From: Adineta vaga | Lineage: Eukaryota; Rotifera | Length of the DNA stretch: 64,000 nucleotides | NCBI GenBank assembly: GCA_021613535.1 | Contig: CP075495.1 | Span: forward strand, 1,488,001 to 1,552,000 | Direction of reading: 5' to 3' | Part shown: piece by piece, positions 34,324-53,533 of the stretch | How positions within the stretch are numbered: the stretch's first letter is position 1 | How the letters are laid out: the number at the start of each line of letters is the position of its first letter | Notes under the pieces: generated by a model | What the model was told of the DNA's origin: nothing | Seen by the model: only the letters and a program-made list of their open reading frames with translations | Databases searched by the model: none | Translations under genes and position numbers: made by a program

Positions 34324-36433
34324 ATGTCGTCAGTATCATCATCATCAAAGATTTCATTAAAATCGACTTCATGTTCATCATTAGGATCAACTATATTGAA
34401 ATCGAAATTCATCTGGCGTTTTCCTCCATCAAAATTCGATTATCTACCTAGTTGTTCAATAGAACGTCTATTAACATATGATATTCAACCATTGACTAAT
34501 GATAATGAACTTATTCAACGACAAGATTTAGCTTTATTAATTTATGAACTTGCTTTACATATTAATGTGTAGGGAAACTATTGATTGAATGTTTGATTTA
34601 CTCGCTTTTTCTTTTCTTCTGAATAGAACGTTTACTTGTGTTTATACTGGTGTAGTTTATATGCATCGTTTTTTTATGTTACATCCATTTCAACAATGCG
34701 CAAAAGAAGTAAGAAAAAGTTTGTCTATCGATCGTATTATAACTTCATGTTCCAGATAGTAGCAGCTGCTTGCCTTTTTCTTGCCTGTAAAGTAAATGAA
34801 ATTCCACGACCATTAAATGAATTTACTCGACATTTATGTCAACTTCTAAAACAACGAAATCATCATATTCAATCAGCATTCATTACACGTGATAATATTT
34901 TACCAGAAGTTTGTTAAGAGATGAATCTTTTCCAAATATAAGACATTCAATATTCTTTGTTTTAGATTCTTTCAACTTATAATCAACAAATAATTGATTA
35001 TGAAAATATGCTTTTATCTACTCTTGGTTTGTTTTGTTTTATTTCTCTCGAAAAAAGAATTATTCTATTCATTGATATCTAGGTTTTTGTCTTAATGTTG
35101 ATCAACCATATCAAATCATAACGAAAACTGCTCAAACTTTAGCATGTAATCAATTTTTTCTTCTAAGAATTTGATTTGATCATGTAGTTTTTAGTGCCTA
35201 TGGAAATATCTCAAAAAGCTTATGAAATTGCTACAAAATCGTATGATGATCTTTCTCTCTTTAAAATGAAATCGTTAATTTTGTATTCTAGAATCTTTTT
35301 CACTCGTTTTTCTTTGAAATATACAACGAATTTACTTGCCTGTTTTGCTCTTCATTTTGCTCTCAAATCATCTCAATTCAATGTTTGTTATCATCCGTTT
35401 TGGATTCAATCTTAAAATTCTTTACAATTGATTTAGGTATCTGAGAACATTGATGGAAGTCAATGGTTTCATTTATTAAATGAAGAATTTACCGAGAAAT
35501 TATTACAAGGTAGGAAATATAGGATTTAATAAAGTTAATTTAATCGTGTGGAAATAGAACTTACTGATGAATATCAAGTAATTTGTGAAGAAAAATGTTC
35601 AAGATTATTTCAAGAACGTTTTGAACAACTTCGACAACAAAAAGTAAATGGTCTTCAATCCAAATCCAGTTCGAATTTCTTTTTTTCGATTTATTCCTTT
35701 TTTCATTCATTTTTCTTTGTATATAGATGGTGCTATCTCGTTTGATCCTTGTAGTGAATCCCAACATCATCCGATAGCAACAACTAGTGGATCGGTTCGA
35801 AGTACGATGCCGACTATTCCACAACAACAATCGAATTTCTATGAACAAGGTATTATTTCTTTGCTTTTTTCATTGTTGATTTATATTTTGATTGGTATGA
35901 TATAGGATCGATGGAAATTCTTCACCATACACCAAATCGATCATCTTTAATAAATATATCTCATAATACTTCATCACCAACGACAATATTTCAATCACCA
36001 CAAGAGAATTCAACTAGTTTTCTCGGACCACATCGTATTGAAATCATCAGAGATGAAGATATTCTAAATTTTGTCATTCATTGTTTTAGATTCAAATAAT
36101 TCTTTAATTCCACAATCATCAGCTAAACCAATTCCAACATTAATGTCTTCAAATTCCTATTACAATTCTCTTGGATCACGTCATCATTCACGATTTTCTG
36201 GACCTATCTTTGAATATCCTTCTCCATCTTCAACACAACGTGTTTATCATCCTCCACTTCCTCAACATTATCCTCAACCATATCCTTCCTACTATTCTCA
36301 ACAACAAACACCACTTTTCTACCATCCACCTCAAGATTCACTAAATCTTCATAATAAACGCTATGGTGAACCACCTGCTCCACCGATGAAACGTTTTCGT
36401 TACAGTTTAAATCCAGCTCAACAACATTACTAA
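34324..36433 (+). CDS. Cyclin T-like subunit of P-TEFb
   Basis: Twelve exons: 34324-34568, 34627-34708, 34756-34908, 34966-35026, 35093-35145, 35195-35240, 35292-35382, 35437-35510, 35558-35650, 35727-35849, 35906-36034, 36090-36433; 497 residues. The first cyclin box shows VVYMHRFFMLHPFQQCAKE and AAACLFLACKVNEIPRPL; the second shows TRFSLKYTTNLLACFALHF and DGSQWFHLLNEEFTEKLL. Both align residue by residue in my memory with cyclin T1/T2 rather than cyclin K. Cyclin T binds CDK9 and drives release of paused RNA polymerase II. The tail is Pro/Tyr/His/Gln-rich and disordered. The 51-nt intron 35241-35291 keeps an open frame if retained, but removing it restores the cyclin-box alignment. Donors such as GTTTGT are weak but consistent in phase. 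Confidence 0.9.
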
Positions 36434-36799
36434 AATAAATTGTCAAATAGAAAGTATTGTATAGACCGGTGCTCTTTTCTTTGTTCTTTCTTATGCATGT
36501 TGTATGTGTTTTTTCTCGTTGATTGTTATTTCTCTCTCTCTTTCTCTCTTTTTTTCTTCTTGTGATAGATTGTATTTGATTATGATTGTATGAAATAGAT
36601 ATACGAAAAATATATTTATGAAAAGCATATCTCACTGATCTGAATTAGACTAAATCCTTTACCTTTAACTTACTTACATATCGTATACAATTTATCTCAT
36701 CATTTCTAGTCGATATTTAGACAATTACTCGTTTAATCCTTTTGTTATGTTGTTGTTTTGTATTTCATTTTTATTAGTTGATAATCAGAATCAAGAAAA
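36434..36799. other. Intergenic region
   Basis: No gene seen; an AAAATAAA signal directly follows the cyclin T stop, and a CT-rich stretch lies at 36530-36560. Confidence 0.55.
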
Positions 36800-38020
36800 A
36801 TGTTTCGTTGTTCGTTGAGTATTTGTATTTTACTTATTTCTATGGTTTATTCTTATCCTTCGGATAATTTTAATATTGATGGAACGACTAACAATGGTTG
36901 GGAGTTTGTTCATGATTTATTCAAAGAAAATTTCATCAAACAACGAGATTTAGGAGCGTCGTTAGCTATTTATCATCAAGGTGAAGTAGTTGTAGATCTA
37001 TGGGGAGGATGGTTTGATCGTTCACATACGAAATCATATGATAACAATACATTACAATTAGTCTTTTCAAGTACAAAAGGTGTTGTTGCTATTGCTGCTG
37101 CTCTTTGTGTCCAACGAGGATTATTAGATTATTCTGAATTAGTAACAAAATATTGGCCGGAATATGGAAAATATGGTAAAGAAAATACAACAGTTGCAGA
37201 TATTCTTTCACATCGTGCTGGTTTACCATCAGTTGAAACTCCACCGGAACAAACTATTAACTGGACAGCAATGATACATATCTTGGAAAATTCAACTCCT
37301 CAATGGCGTCCAGGAACTGCTTTTAGTTATCATGCACTTACATATGGATGGTTAGCTGGTGAACTTATACGACGTGTTGATCCAAAGAAAAGATCAGTTG
37401 GACAATTTGTTCAAGATGAAATTGCACGTCCATTAGAACTTGAAATTTATATTGGTATACCATCAGAACAAAATCATCGTGTATCTCCACTGGGTTTTGA
37501 TTCTGAAACTCTTTCATCATTGAATGAAACAATGCAAACATTATTTACAATGTACAATTCTCCTGCTCTTCATGCAGCTGAAATACCTGCAGCAAATGGA
37601 ATAACAAATGCGCGATCATTAGCTCGATTGTATGCATCACTTTTGACTGATTTGAATAATGGTAAATATAAACGATTATTAAATGAAGACATATTAAAAC
37701 AAGCAATAAAATCAAATACACATGAAGGTGAACTTGATTTTTTTTCAAATATATCGCTGCCATTTGGTATGGGTTTTATGCTTCTTGATCAAGCAATTCC
37801 ATCCTTCAAATCCCAAATATTCGGTCATCCAGGTAAAAACCTGTCAGATACGAATTTGTTCTTCTATTATTTTAATTAAGGCGCTGGTGGTAGTATTGGT
37901 TTCGCTGTACCTGCAAAAAATCTTTCATTTGCATTTGTTATGAATCAACTCGATGTTAATTCTGTTGACTATCCTCGAATACAAACAATTTTAAAAGAAG
38001 TCGCTGAGAAAATCCAATAA
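36800..38020 (+). CDS. Secreted beta-lactamase-like SxxK serine hydrolase
   Basis: Exons 36800-37832 and 37881-38020 encode 390 residues. A signal peptide (residues 1-18) precedes a class C beta-lactamase/EstB/LACTB-type fold. Visible motifs are the SxxK nucleophile in FSSTKG, the second-motif Tyr in FSYHALTYGWLAGE, and HPGAGG restored across the intron near the end. Relatives include family VIII esterases and the LACTB/LACTBL proteins of animals, so the substrate may be an ester or peptide rather than a beta-lactam. Several NxS/T sites fit secretion. The gene is convergent with the Tubby-like gene (176 bp between stops). Bacterial origin at some point is plausible but not shown, since animals have related genes. 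Confidence 0.9.
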
Positions 38021-38195
38021 AGTTTCTTCTTTTGTTCAGCAATAATAAATTTTCGATCGAAATTAACTTTTCAAACAAAAAAAGTACTATCAATCTCTAT
38101 TTAATCACTATCAGTGATTGAATTCAAAGTTCAAATCGATCAAGTATTGTTTACAATACAAAAACAAAATGCTTGCTAACATCTAGTTCAATTGT

Positions 38196-39657
38196 TCATT
38201 CACGAAAAAGTCGCGTTTCAAATGCCGTTAAACCAATACTAAAAGCTTGAACGAATGAAAGTGGATATCGAAAATCACATGAAAAAATCTTGTCAGACAT
38301 TCGACCGAATTCCATCACTTTGTGTTCATCATCTACATGACAAAAACAAAACTCATTTACATGTATATGAAAATATTCTTACTATTGTTATCTAAGATAA
38401 ACAATTGAAAGTTTTTAACCGATGGAATGGTAATACGATTGATTCCATCGAAACGAATTACATAAGAACCATTTTCTATGAAAGAAGAGAAAAAGAATCT
38501 GAAATCCATGAGTGATGATTATAGAGCATCTTACCTGAACTCCAAACAGGTGCTGTATTATATAAATGAACAAATGAATCATCGGGTTCTTCGGACGAAA
38601 ATTCTTGAATTTCATCATCTTTCTAAAGATAAATTTCAACAACAGACATTTAATCAGTGTATTCATACAAATAATGGTTGCATTTCAGGATCTACTTTTG
38701 GTAGAAGTACATTGGTTCTTCTTGGTCCTTTCAAACCAAGAAAATTGCTTTCCTATAGATAAGAATAATATAATAGATGTAATAAACAACAAAAATTTCA
38801 TACATATAGAATAACAGCTAGTACTTCACGTTGATCATCGTTATCGTTGTATTTGTAGAGCATATATTCAGTTCCAGTCATATTTTTTGCTATTAATTCT
38901 GCCGAACATGAATTACAATCAAAACTTGAATCTAATGATATTAGATATTGTGATTGACCAAGTGTTTTTCGTACTTTTTCGGCCGTTAATAGAGTAATCT
39001 AAAGATTTGCATTCATGAACAAAAAAATTCAACAAAGTTTGAAATTACCGGTTCTTCATTGTTTTCGAATTCAATTTGAAAATAAAATATTTCAGATAAA
39101 AGTGATTTTTCACGAATCATTCGACATTGAAGATACTTTGTCATTTCTTTTGGAATAGCTGTGAAAATGAATTTATATGGATCCTGATGTAATAAATATA
39201 ATAGATCATCATAAGATTTCAAATAAGATGATTTCAATGAATCGGTAGACTAAATAATCAAATAATCAATCATTTAGAGTGTAAATTCAATTACGTACAA
39301 TTGTTTCAGATTGATTTTCTAGTGAGAATGTTGAACTAGGAATGTTTTTCGGTTGATCATTGTCAATCACAACTGGCGAATTCGATCGATACGATCCTAT
39401 AATTAAAAGTTGAATTTTTTTCTAAAGAATAATTGGTTTCTACCCGAATCAGAATCAAGAGGTTCTTCACATGCTCGAAGATCAGTAAAACCTTCTCCTT
39501 CTTCTTCATCGGTTTCTAATTGTTCATCATTGATTATATTTTGAAAGAATTGTTCCGACTGTGTCAAATGAACTTTAAAATCATTTTCTAAAAATGTATT
39601 TCGATGTTTTGAACGAATATAATCAATCGATCCATTTTCACAATCACTTTTATGCAT
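38196..39657 (-). CDS. Tubby-like protein
   Basis: Exons 39657-39444, 39396-39299, 39249-39049, 38998-38804, 38752-38669, 38622-38535, 38475-38383 and 38332-38196 encode 369 residues. After an acidic, disordered N-terminus of about 110 residues comes a complete Tubby C-terminal beta-barrel. It includes QCRMIREK, QSQYLISLDS, TGTEYMLYKYN, SNFLGLKGPRRTNVLLP, the Trp motif NTAPVWSS, YVIRFDGINR, SVKNFQLFILDNN, VMEFGRMSDKIF and the closing QAFSIGLTAFETRL. Tubby domains bind PI(4,5)P2, and TULP proteins link cargo to intraflagellar transport. The missing classic N-terminal IFT-A helix could be divergent. The ending RLFRE replaces the usual KLACE. Confidence 0.93.
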
Positions 39658-40264
39658 GAAAATCTTCTTGAATTCGATTTATTTGTCTACAACTAACGAA
39701 CAAAAAAAAAACGAACTGTGAAATGCATATAACTGTTTCATGTCTGTGTTTATTTACGATCGGTTGCTTAGTTTAGAAAAATTGATCTTATTCTCATTAT
39801 CGAGTAAAGAAATGGAGAGAAAAAAGGTCTCAATGGTAGAAAAAGAAAGAAAAGAAATCATGAGCTGTTTAATTCGACTATAAAAACACATTCACCTATT
39901 TGATATCATTTCGAAAATAAATCACGAAGCTTGATGGAGAGTTTTTCCCTAGAAATAGGAATAGATTTTCTTTTATTTACCATTGATTATAACTCAAAAT
40001 TCTTTACATATATGACTCTGCTTATAGATTATATTTATGAGTAACAAACAAAGTTTAAAACTCTTTATGCATGAAAAATAATGACTAGAATTGTCATTTG
40101 TATTTGAAGTAAGTTGAATTAGACAGCTACTTCCATTAAGAGATGTCACTATATTAGAGATGTATATGGTGCGAAGCAAGTAAATAGAAACCCAAAAGTG
40201 TGTGTGTGTGTGTTTGAAGACTCTTACCGTTTATCTATGTATCTTTCTATTTATTCTTATAACT
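39658..40264. other. Intergenic region
   Basis: No gene; it holds repeat family 1 copy C and a (GT)n run near 40197-40213 shortly before the RidA start. Confidence 0.6.
39975..40130 (+). repeat. Dispersed repeat family 1, copy C
   Basis: Closest to copy B (27645-27790): both run from TTTACCATTGATTATAA to GTTGAATYAGACAGCT with small indels. Confidence 0.85.
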
Positions 40265-40806
40265 ATGATAAAAGTTGCATGGATCGTTATTGTCTTCTTT
40301 CTTATTGTTTTTATTTATTCGAAACCGATTATGGAAAATAAAGATTATAATGTGAAAAGAAAAATTATCTATACTCCAGTAATGAATTCACTTCAAGTTA
40401 TTTCTTTCATTTTCTTTCGTTTTCTTTATAGGATGCTCCAGCACCTGTATCTCCATTCAATCAAGCAATTCAAATCAATTATATGTTATATCTCAGTGGT
40501 CAAATTGCAATCGATCCCAAAACTCAACATATAATATCAGGTGATATCCGTAATCAAACAAATCAAGTCTTACAAAATTTAAAAGCGGTTTTAACTGCCG
40601 CAGGATCATCAGTGAATCAAATAGCACATTGTTTAATAATGTTAACAAATATTGATAAAGATTATCAAATTGTTAATGAAATCTATTCTCAATGGTTTCC
40701 TTCATCTGACTATTATCCAGCTCGATCATCAATTGGTGTAGCGAAATTACCATTCAATGCAAGTGTTGCTATTGAATGTCAAGCTTATACAACAAAAGAA
40801 ATCTAA
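40265..40806 (+). CDS. RidA/YjgF enamine/imine deaminase with an N-terminal hydrophobic segment
   Basis: Exons 40265-40378 and 40432-40806 encode 162 residues. The core (from about residue 25) is a full RidA: the YLSGQIAIDP strand, NLKAVLTAAGSS, the active-site Arg in YYPARSSIGVAKLP and the Glu in IECQAYT. RidA removes reactive 2-aminoacrylate and related enamines formed by PLP enzymes. Unusually, the first exon adds a hydrophobic stretch (VAWIVIVFFLIVFIY), a signal anchor or signal peptide; RidA is normally cytosolic or mitochondrial. An internal Met at residue 23 (MENKDYN) would give an ordinary cytosolic form, so the longer start is uncertain. Confidence 0.88.
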
Positions 40807-40865
40807 AATACAAGTGACTATTTTTAAAACGTTTTTTTATATATGATACATTTGATCAAAATTTT

Positions 40866-42066
40866 TTATGCATGATTGTCTCTATCTCTTTCTGAACCAG
40901 TCGAGACGGCATTTCGAGATGGCCAAAGTTTATTTAACCAAATATTTCTTTGTGACGAACGATTTTCATTTGTTGACGGAAATGGTTGTTGTTGAATATC
41001 GGATTCTGTTTCACAGAGTGGTTGATGTGGATCACCTACACCATGGTCACCATTCATTTGACTGAGATAAGTTCCTAAGCTATCACTTAGTGGTTGATAA
41101 TTTTCAAAACAGTAAGCATTAATTTGTGCACCTAAGATGAGAATCGTTGCGAAATAATAGAAGAAAAGAATAAGAATCACTACAAAACCAATTTGTCCTA
41201 AAAGAAAAAACAACAAAAATTTTATACTTCATTCTCACAAATATCAAGTTTTTACCAGCATAATTATCCATAAATTGTGTGACATAGAGTGGAAACAATA
41301 TAATAAATATTTCAAGTGTACCAGCAGCAACTAATGCACCACACCATGTGATTTTAAATGACATTTTTTTGTTTGGTACAAGCAAATAAATAACTTCGAA
41401 TAGAATAAATGCAACGATTGTTGAAAACACTATTCCGGCAACATATGTTCCAAATTGACCACGGCCATCTGAAATAATACGCAATAAAGCTGTTGGAGCT
41501 GAACTAAGTGCTAGCATCACTGGAATAAGAAAAAGAAAAAGAAATAACATTCCAAAAGCCAACATATTCTGTCGAAGTAATGTTCGTTCAGGTAAACGAT
41601 AGATAATCGTCATACATTGATCGATAGTAATAAATAATCGTGAAGAACCAATTAATGCAAATATAATACCGATTGCTAAAATTAAACCAGCATCATTCGA
41701 TAATTGATTAAAAGCAAGATTAACAATCTAGAAAAATAAAAGAAGTGAATTGTTTTCATTGAAATTAATTCATCTTTGTTTTCTTACTTGTTCGATTCCA
41801 GATCGTGTCATATTATCTGTTGTAAAAGAATTAATAATTTTATTTTGAATATCTTGTCGAGCATCGGGATAATTGTTTAAAACTAAGCCTAATATTCCAA
41901 ATAACGCAACAGCCATAGGAAGAACTGCAACTAAGAGATTGTAAGCTAACATGCCAGCAAAATCCAATGACCAATCATTCATAAATTTACGGAAAAAATG
42001 ACGTATTGGTTTTGAATGGCGTTGACCACCACGATAGAAAGCTGTTGATCTTAATCGATTGAACAT
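40866..42066 (-). CDS. YihY/BrkB-family membrane protein
   Basis: Exons 42066-41788, 41727-41256 and 41197-40866 encode 360 residues. About six membrane helices are visible (for example AYNLLVAVLPMAVALFGILG, ILAIGIIFALIGSSRLFITI, VVILILFFYYFATILILGAQ). The family signature region SSRLFITIDQCMTIIYRLPER and the closing LILGAQINAY are typical of bacterial YihY/UPF0761 (BrkB) proteins, whose transport role is unproven. A hydrophilic tail of about 80 residues, rich in Asn/Ser/Gln, is not bacterial-like. The family is mainly prokaryotic, so this intron-bearing copy is a horizontal-transfer candidate. It is convergent with RidA (59 bp between stops). Confidence 0.88.
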
Positions 42067-42509
42067 TTCGTATTTCGTGTTTGTATTCGATATCCAATTA
42101 TTACGTCTTTAATAAAGAAGAAATTATATGATTATGATTATGATTCAGAAAACGATATTTGATTTGAGAATACATAGGTTGACAAGTAAAAGAACGAAGA
42201 AAAGACCAAGATAGAAAGCGCTAGTAGGCGGTTATAGTTACATGAATGACAAAAGAAATGAATGAATGAATGAATGAATGAATGAATGAATAGAAGAATT
42301 GCGATTGATAAGAAAAAGACGTCATTTAAACAAAAGAAAATAAGCACAGCTTGATTTAAACCTGAATAAGAAAAGAGAAAAACAATGTAAATAAGTACGA
42401 ATAGTACAGATAAAAGAAGGATATGTATTATGAATTTTTATTTATTGCATCAAGTTTATCAAAAAGTCAATCAAAGAAAATTTTAACGACCGGGTGGTGG
42501 ACGAGGGGG
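42067..42509. other. Intergenic region
   Basis: No gene; it contains an (AATG)n tetranucleotide tract of about nine units. Confidence 0.6.
42254..42292. repeat. (AATG)n microsatellite
   Basis: About nine near-perfect GAATGAAT units. Confidence 0.9.
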
Positions 42510-43469
42510 TCATGGACCACCTGGACCTCCAGGACCTCCAGGACCTCCTGGACCTCCTGGACCACCAGGTCTACCACTTTCTGTTGATATAGCTTTTGGA
42601 TTGATACCAAGTGTAATATCACCTTTGACTGCACCTTTAATACCATTCGCAGTTAAAAATTGAACAGGTGTAATACTTGTTGATCCTTTTGTTTGTTGAA
42701 AGATTCCATCCTCGTTATTTCGTGTTCGACGTATCTTCTGCGATGTATATGGTGAAAGTTTAGCAACTTCATCAGTAAGAACATCACTGAAAAATATTTG
42801 ACCCGTATATGAAACATGTCCACCTTTAGCATAGATTGCTTCACCGATATTTGTTAAAGCAGTATCAACATGTACTTTAACATGCATATGAGTTGCTCTA
42901 CCACGATACCAACCTGGATAGACAGTATCGAAGATAGCGACACCCTGATTATTAGTAACGTTGTCCTAAAGATAGCAGAGAGATAATTGAAGAGGAAAGA
43001 AAGACAATATCTACCTCGGAAGAAAGTTGAATTGTCTGATTGTCCACCGAATTGACCAAGACTAGCAGCAATGAAATGAGAATAGAGACCTTCTGCATCA
43101 CAATGCCATAGATCAACAAGTGCTTTACTCAATGGTTTACAAGTCGTTGTATCCAAAACCGTAATAGCTAGACGAAATGGTACACCATTTCTACCTTCAC
43201 TAAAATTATTCAAAATACGTAACAATATTACATACTGAATAATTATTTACGTAATATCACGTCGAATCGTTGAATTCCAATAATATGGTCCTTCAGTAGA
43301 TTCCGGAGCAAGTGTACATGAATTAATTGCACGAGTACATCGTCGTACTATGAAATAGATTCCACTAGATAAAAATTCTTCGATATAAACTCGATTAAAT
43401 ACCTGATTCTTGTTCACAAAGAATTGTTGACACAACACAAAGTACAACTAGACAAATCTTATTCAACAT
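42510..43469 (-). CDS. Secreted intradiol ring-cleavage dioxygenase with a Gly-Gly-Pro tail (frame break)
   Basis: Exons 43469-43403, 43347-43251, 43199-43015 and 42965-42510; about 268 residues if the frame is continuous. A signal peptide (VVLCVVSTILC) precedes a catalytic domain with the Fe(III) ligands of intradiol dioxygenases: Tyr in STEGPYYW, Tyr in YPGWYRG, and the two His of RATHMHV. LVDLWHCDAEGLYSH is the family's LDIWHCDAxGxYS motif. These enzymes cleave catechols between the hydroxyls. They are common in fungi and bacteria and were acquired by a few animals, so transfer is likely. The third and fourth exons do not join in phase (one base too many or two too few). The C-terminus is a run of GGP triplets ending at TGA. 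Confidence 0.82.
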
Positions 43470-44033
43470 ATCTAACGAACACACTCTTTATTTACCAGTA
43501 ATTGTTAGAATAATATACTGATTTATTAACTGATTCTATATATATACTTGACAATGTACGCAAAGTATCAATGTACTTTTTTCGAATATACAGATTTATC
43601 ATATCTTCAACTCGTCTTACCTCTAATCTTTATTAAATAGCGGCTATACTTTTGTAAAGGACATAGTTGATATAAAAGCAAGTAAATATTTTTGGTTCCT
43701 ATACTGTAACAATAGAAAGTACAAACACGCCCAGAATTTTATATAGTTTGAAAGATTAATTCTAATCTATTGATTATATTTATGCGAATAAAGTACCTAT
43801 GAGTAATATTTTAATGAACTTTTCTTTTATAGATCGATGATATGATGACGAAAGCATAATTATTTCTAATTTTATTCGATAGATGTCGCTTATATACTAT
43901 TGTACTATAAACTAGAGGTAGATCGGTACACTTCTATTGATCCTATGTTACTAACCTATAATAAACAAACTAACGATGGTATTCCCTAGAATTCACCACT
44001 GAGTCAATTTACAAAATTCTAATTTTGTTTGAA
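43470..44033. other. Divergent intergenic region
   Basis: Shared upstream region of the dioxygenase (-) and MRPS10 (+); it contains repeat family 2 copy 1 and no gene. Confidence 0.55.
43880..43975 (+). repeat. Dispersed repeat family 2, copy 1
   Basis: Shares GATGTCRCT, GAGGTA, the block ACTTCTATTGATC and AACCTATAATAAA, in the same order and spacing, with 53268-53365. Confidence 0.7.
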
Positions 44034-44860
44034 ATGTTAGCTCGAACTTTCTTCAATCAACTATTTCTTTTCAAACCTTCACAGATACATTTAACAACAT
44101 TAGCTAATCGTTCAATAACCACTGCTGCTCGTGTAAATTCTCTACTAAATTTCTTCGAATAAATACTTTCTATTATCAATCTTTAGTTAAAAAAACAATT
44201 GAACATTGCTCCTATACCTCGACCAAAAATTGAACGACCAATTGGTAGTGATGAACTTTATAAACGTATATGTGTTGAAGTTCGTGGACATGATCCTGCT
44301 GTTTTAGAAAGTTATGAAAAATTCGTTCGTCAAGTATCAACAGAACTTGATATTCAACTTATAAATGTGTAAATCATTTCTTTATCTTGAATGTTTTTTT
44401 TAATATAAAAACGACGAAATATTTTTCCTTGTAGAGAAAATCCACAGTTTTTTACTGAACGATGGACATTACTTCGTTCAAAATTTGCTAAGAAGAAATA
44501 TTGGCGTGAATATGAAATTCGAACATATTATAAAAAATTTCATGTAAAATTCTTTTTCTTATAACAAATTTCGATGATATCTTCGTTTCATTAGTTTAAA
44601 CATCTAACTGGTTCAACTGCAAGTACATTTCTTGAGTATGTTCAACGAAATTTACCTGAAGGAATTATGATGATTGTTGAACGAGTAAGATATGACATAT
44701 GAAAGCTTTTGATTAAATATTGATTTTTTGATAATAATAAAGAAAGAACGAATTCTTTTCTTTTCTTTTCTCTTTATAGACTCGTTTGGAACCATTCGCA
44801 GAGAAATTGGTACCACCATCATCATCTGAAACAAATACTGATCAACAGAAAATGTCTTGA
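44034..44860 (+). CDS. MRPS10: Mitochondrial small-subunit ribosomal protein S10
   Basis: Exons 44034-44133, 44188-44368, 44435-44543, 44595-44684 and 44780-44860 encode 186 residues. The first about 40 residues are basic/hydroxylated and lack acids (a mitochondrial presequence). The uS10 core follows: [44 protein letters not shown] and the signature [21 protein letters not shown]. The last motif is nearly identical to animal MRPS10. It works in the head of the mitoribosome small subunit. The C-terminal tail is Ser/Thr/Gln-rich. Confidence 0.94.
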
Positions 44861-45165
44861 TATTGAACGTTTTTAGAAATGATGTTATTGTTAGTTTAAA
44901 TAAAGAAAAATACATTTCTATAAATAATTTGCCTTTGATAAATCTCTTCAATTGACAGAAAAAAAATACATTAGAATAAAGCTATTTACATCAATCTTTG
45001 TTGGTTATATAAATTCGACTTTTTATGAATATAACCTTTTCATTGATATGCATTCTTTTCTTCTTTATCAACAAGTCATTTTATACAAAACACATTAATG
45101 TTGATCGATGAATTTATTTTCTAAAACGTATATATATATATACACATAATCGTTAATAGTTTATA
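44861..45165. other. Intergenic region MRPS10 to ferlin
   Basis: No gene; AATAAA-like signals around 44900 and an (AT)n tract at 45129-45142. Confidence 0.55.
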
Positions 45166-53088
<7,923 letters not shown>

Positions 53089-53533
53089 CGAAAAATGAAT
53101 TCAATTCTAACTTCATATTTGTTTTTTTGTATCCTATCATATTATATAAGAGAAATAAATCCATGACAATTCTATTACACATATGTATCGAGTATACGAT
53201 AGATAATCCTAATGGAATTAGTCATTTGAATTTCTTGTTATTACAATACTTTCAAAATGTACTTCATTAGATGTCACTCAAAGACTAGGATATCTTGAAT
53301 ATAGAGGTATGCACTAAACTTCTATTGATCACATATTGTTAACCTATAATAAATAAGAAAATTAATCAAATCAAATATTATTCCAACTATTTCAACGAAT
53401 TCGACTAACCATTGAAATTCCATTCTGATTATGCATTGAGTAACTCATTGAAACTATATTATTAAAATCTAATATCACCGTTAACTATACGAAGAGAAAA
53501 TAAGTGTTCGTACGTTTTATATTTCTATTTCAG
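53089..53533. other. Intergenic region ferlin to ataxin-10
   Basis: No gene; AATAAA near 53155, repeat family 2 copy 2, and a pyrimidine-rich acceptor (CTATTTCAG) directly before the ataxin-10 start. Confidence 0.6.
53268..53365 (+). repeat. Dispersed repeat family 2, copy 2
   Basis: Partner of 43880-43975; both copies sit upstream of a plus-strand gene. Confidence 0.7.

Noticed and set aside
35241-35291. 51-nt in-frame segment of cyclin T as coding sequence
   Set aside because: It has GT...AG ends, and its removal gives a gapless match to the second cyclin box.
36204-36635. 143-codon minus-strand ORF opposite the cyclin T tail
   Set aside because: Antisense shadow of the low-complexity Pro/His/Tyr tail.
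43740-43810. Possible fourth copy of repeat family 1
   Set aside because: Only a short GATTATATTTATG match; below what AT-rich chance allows.
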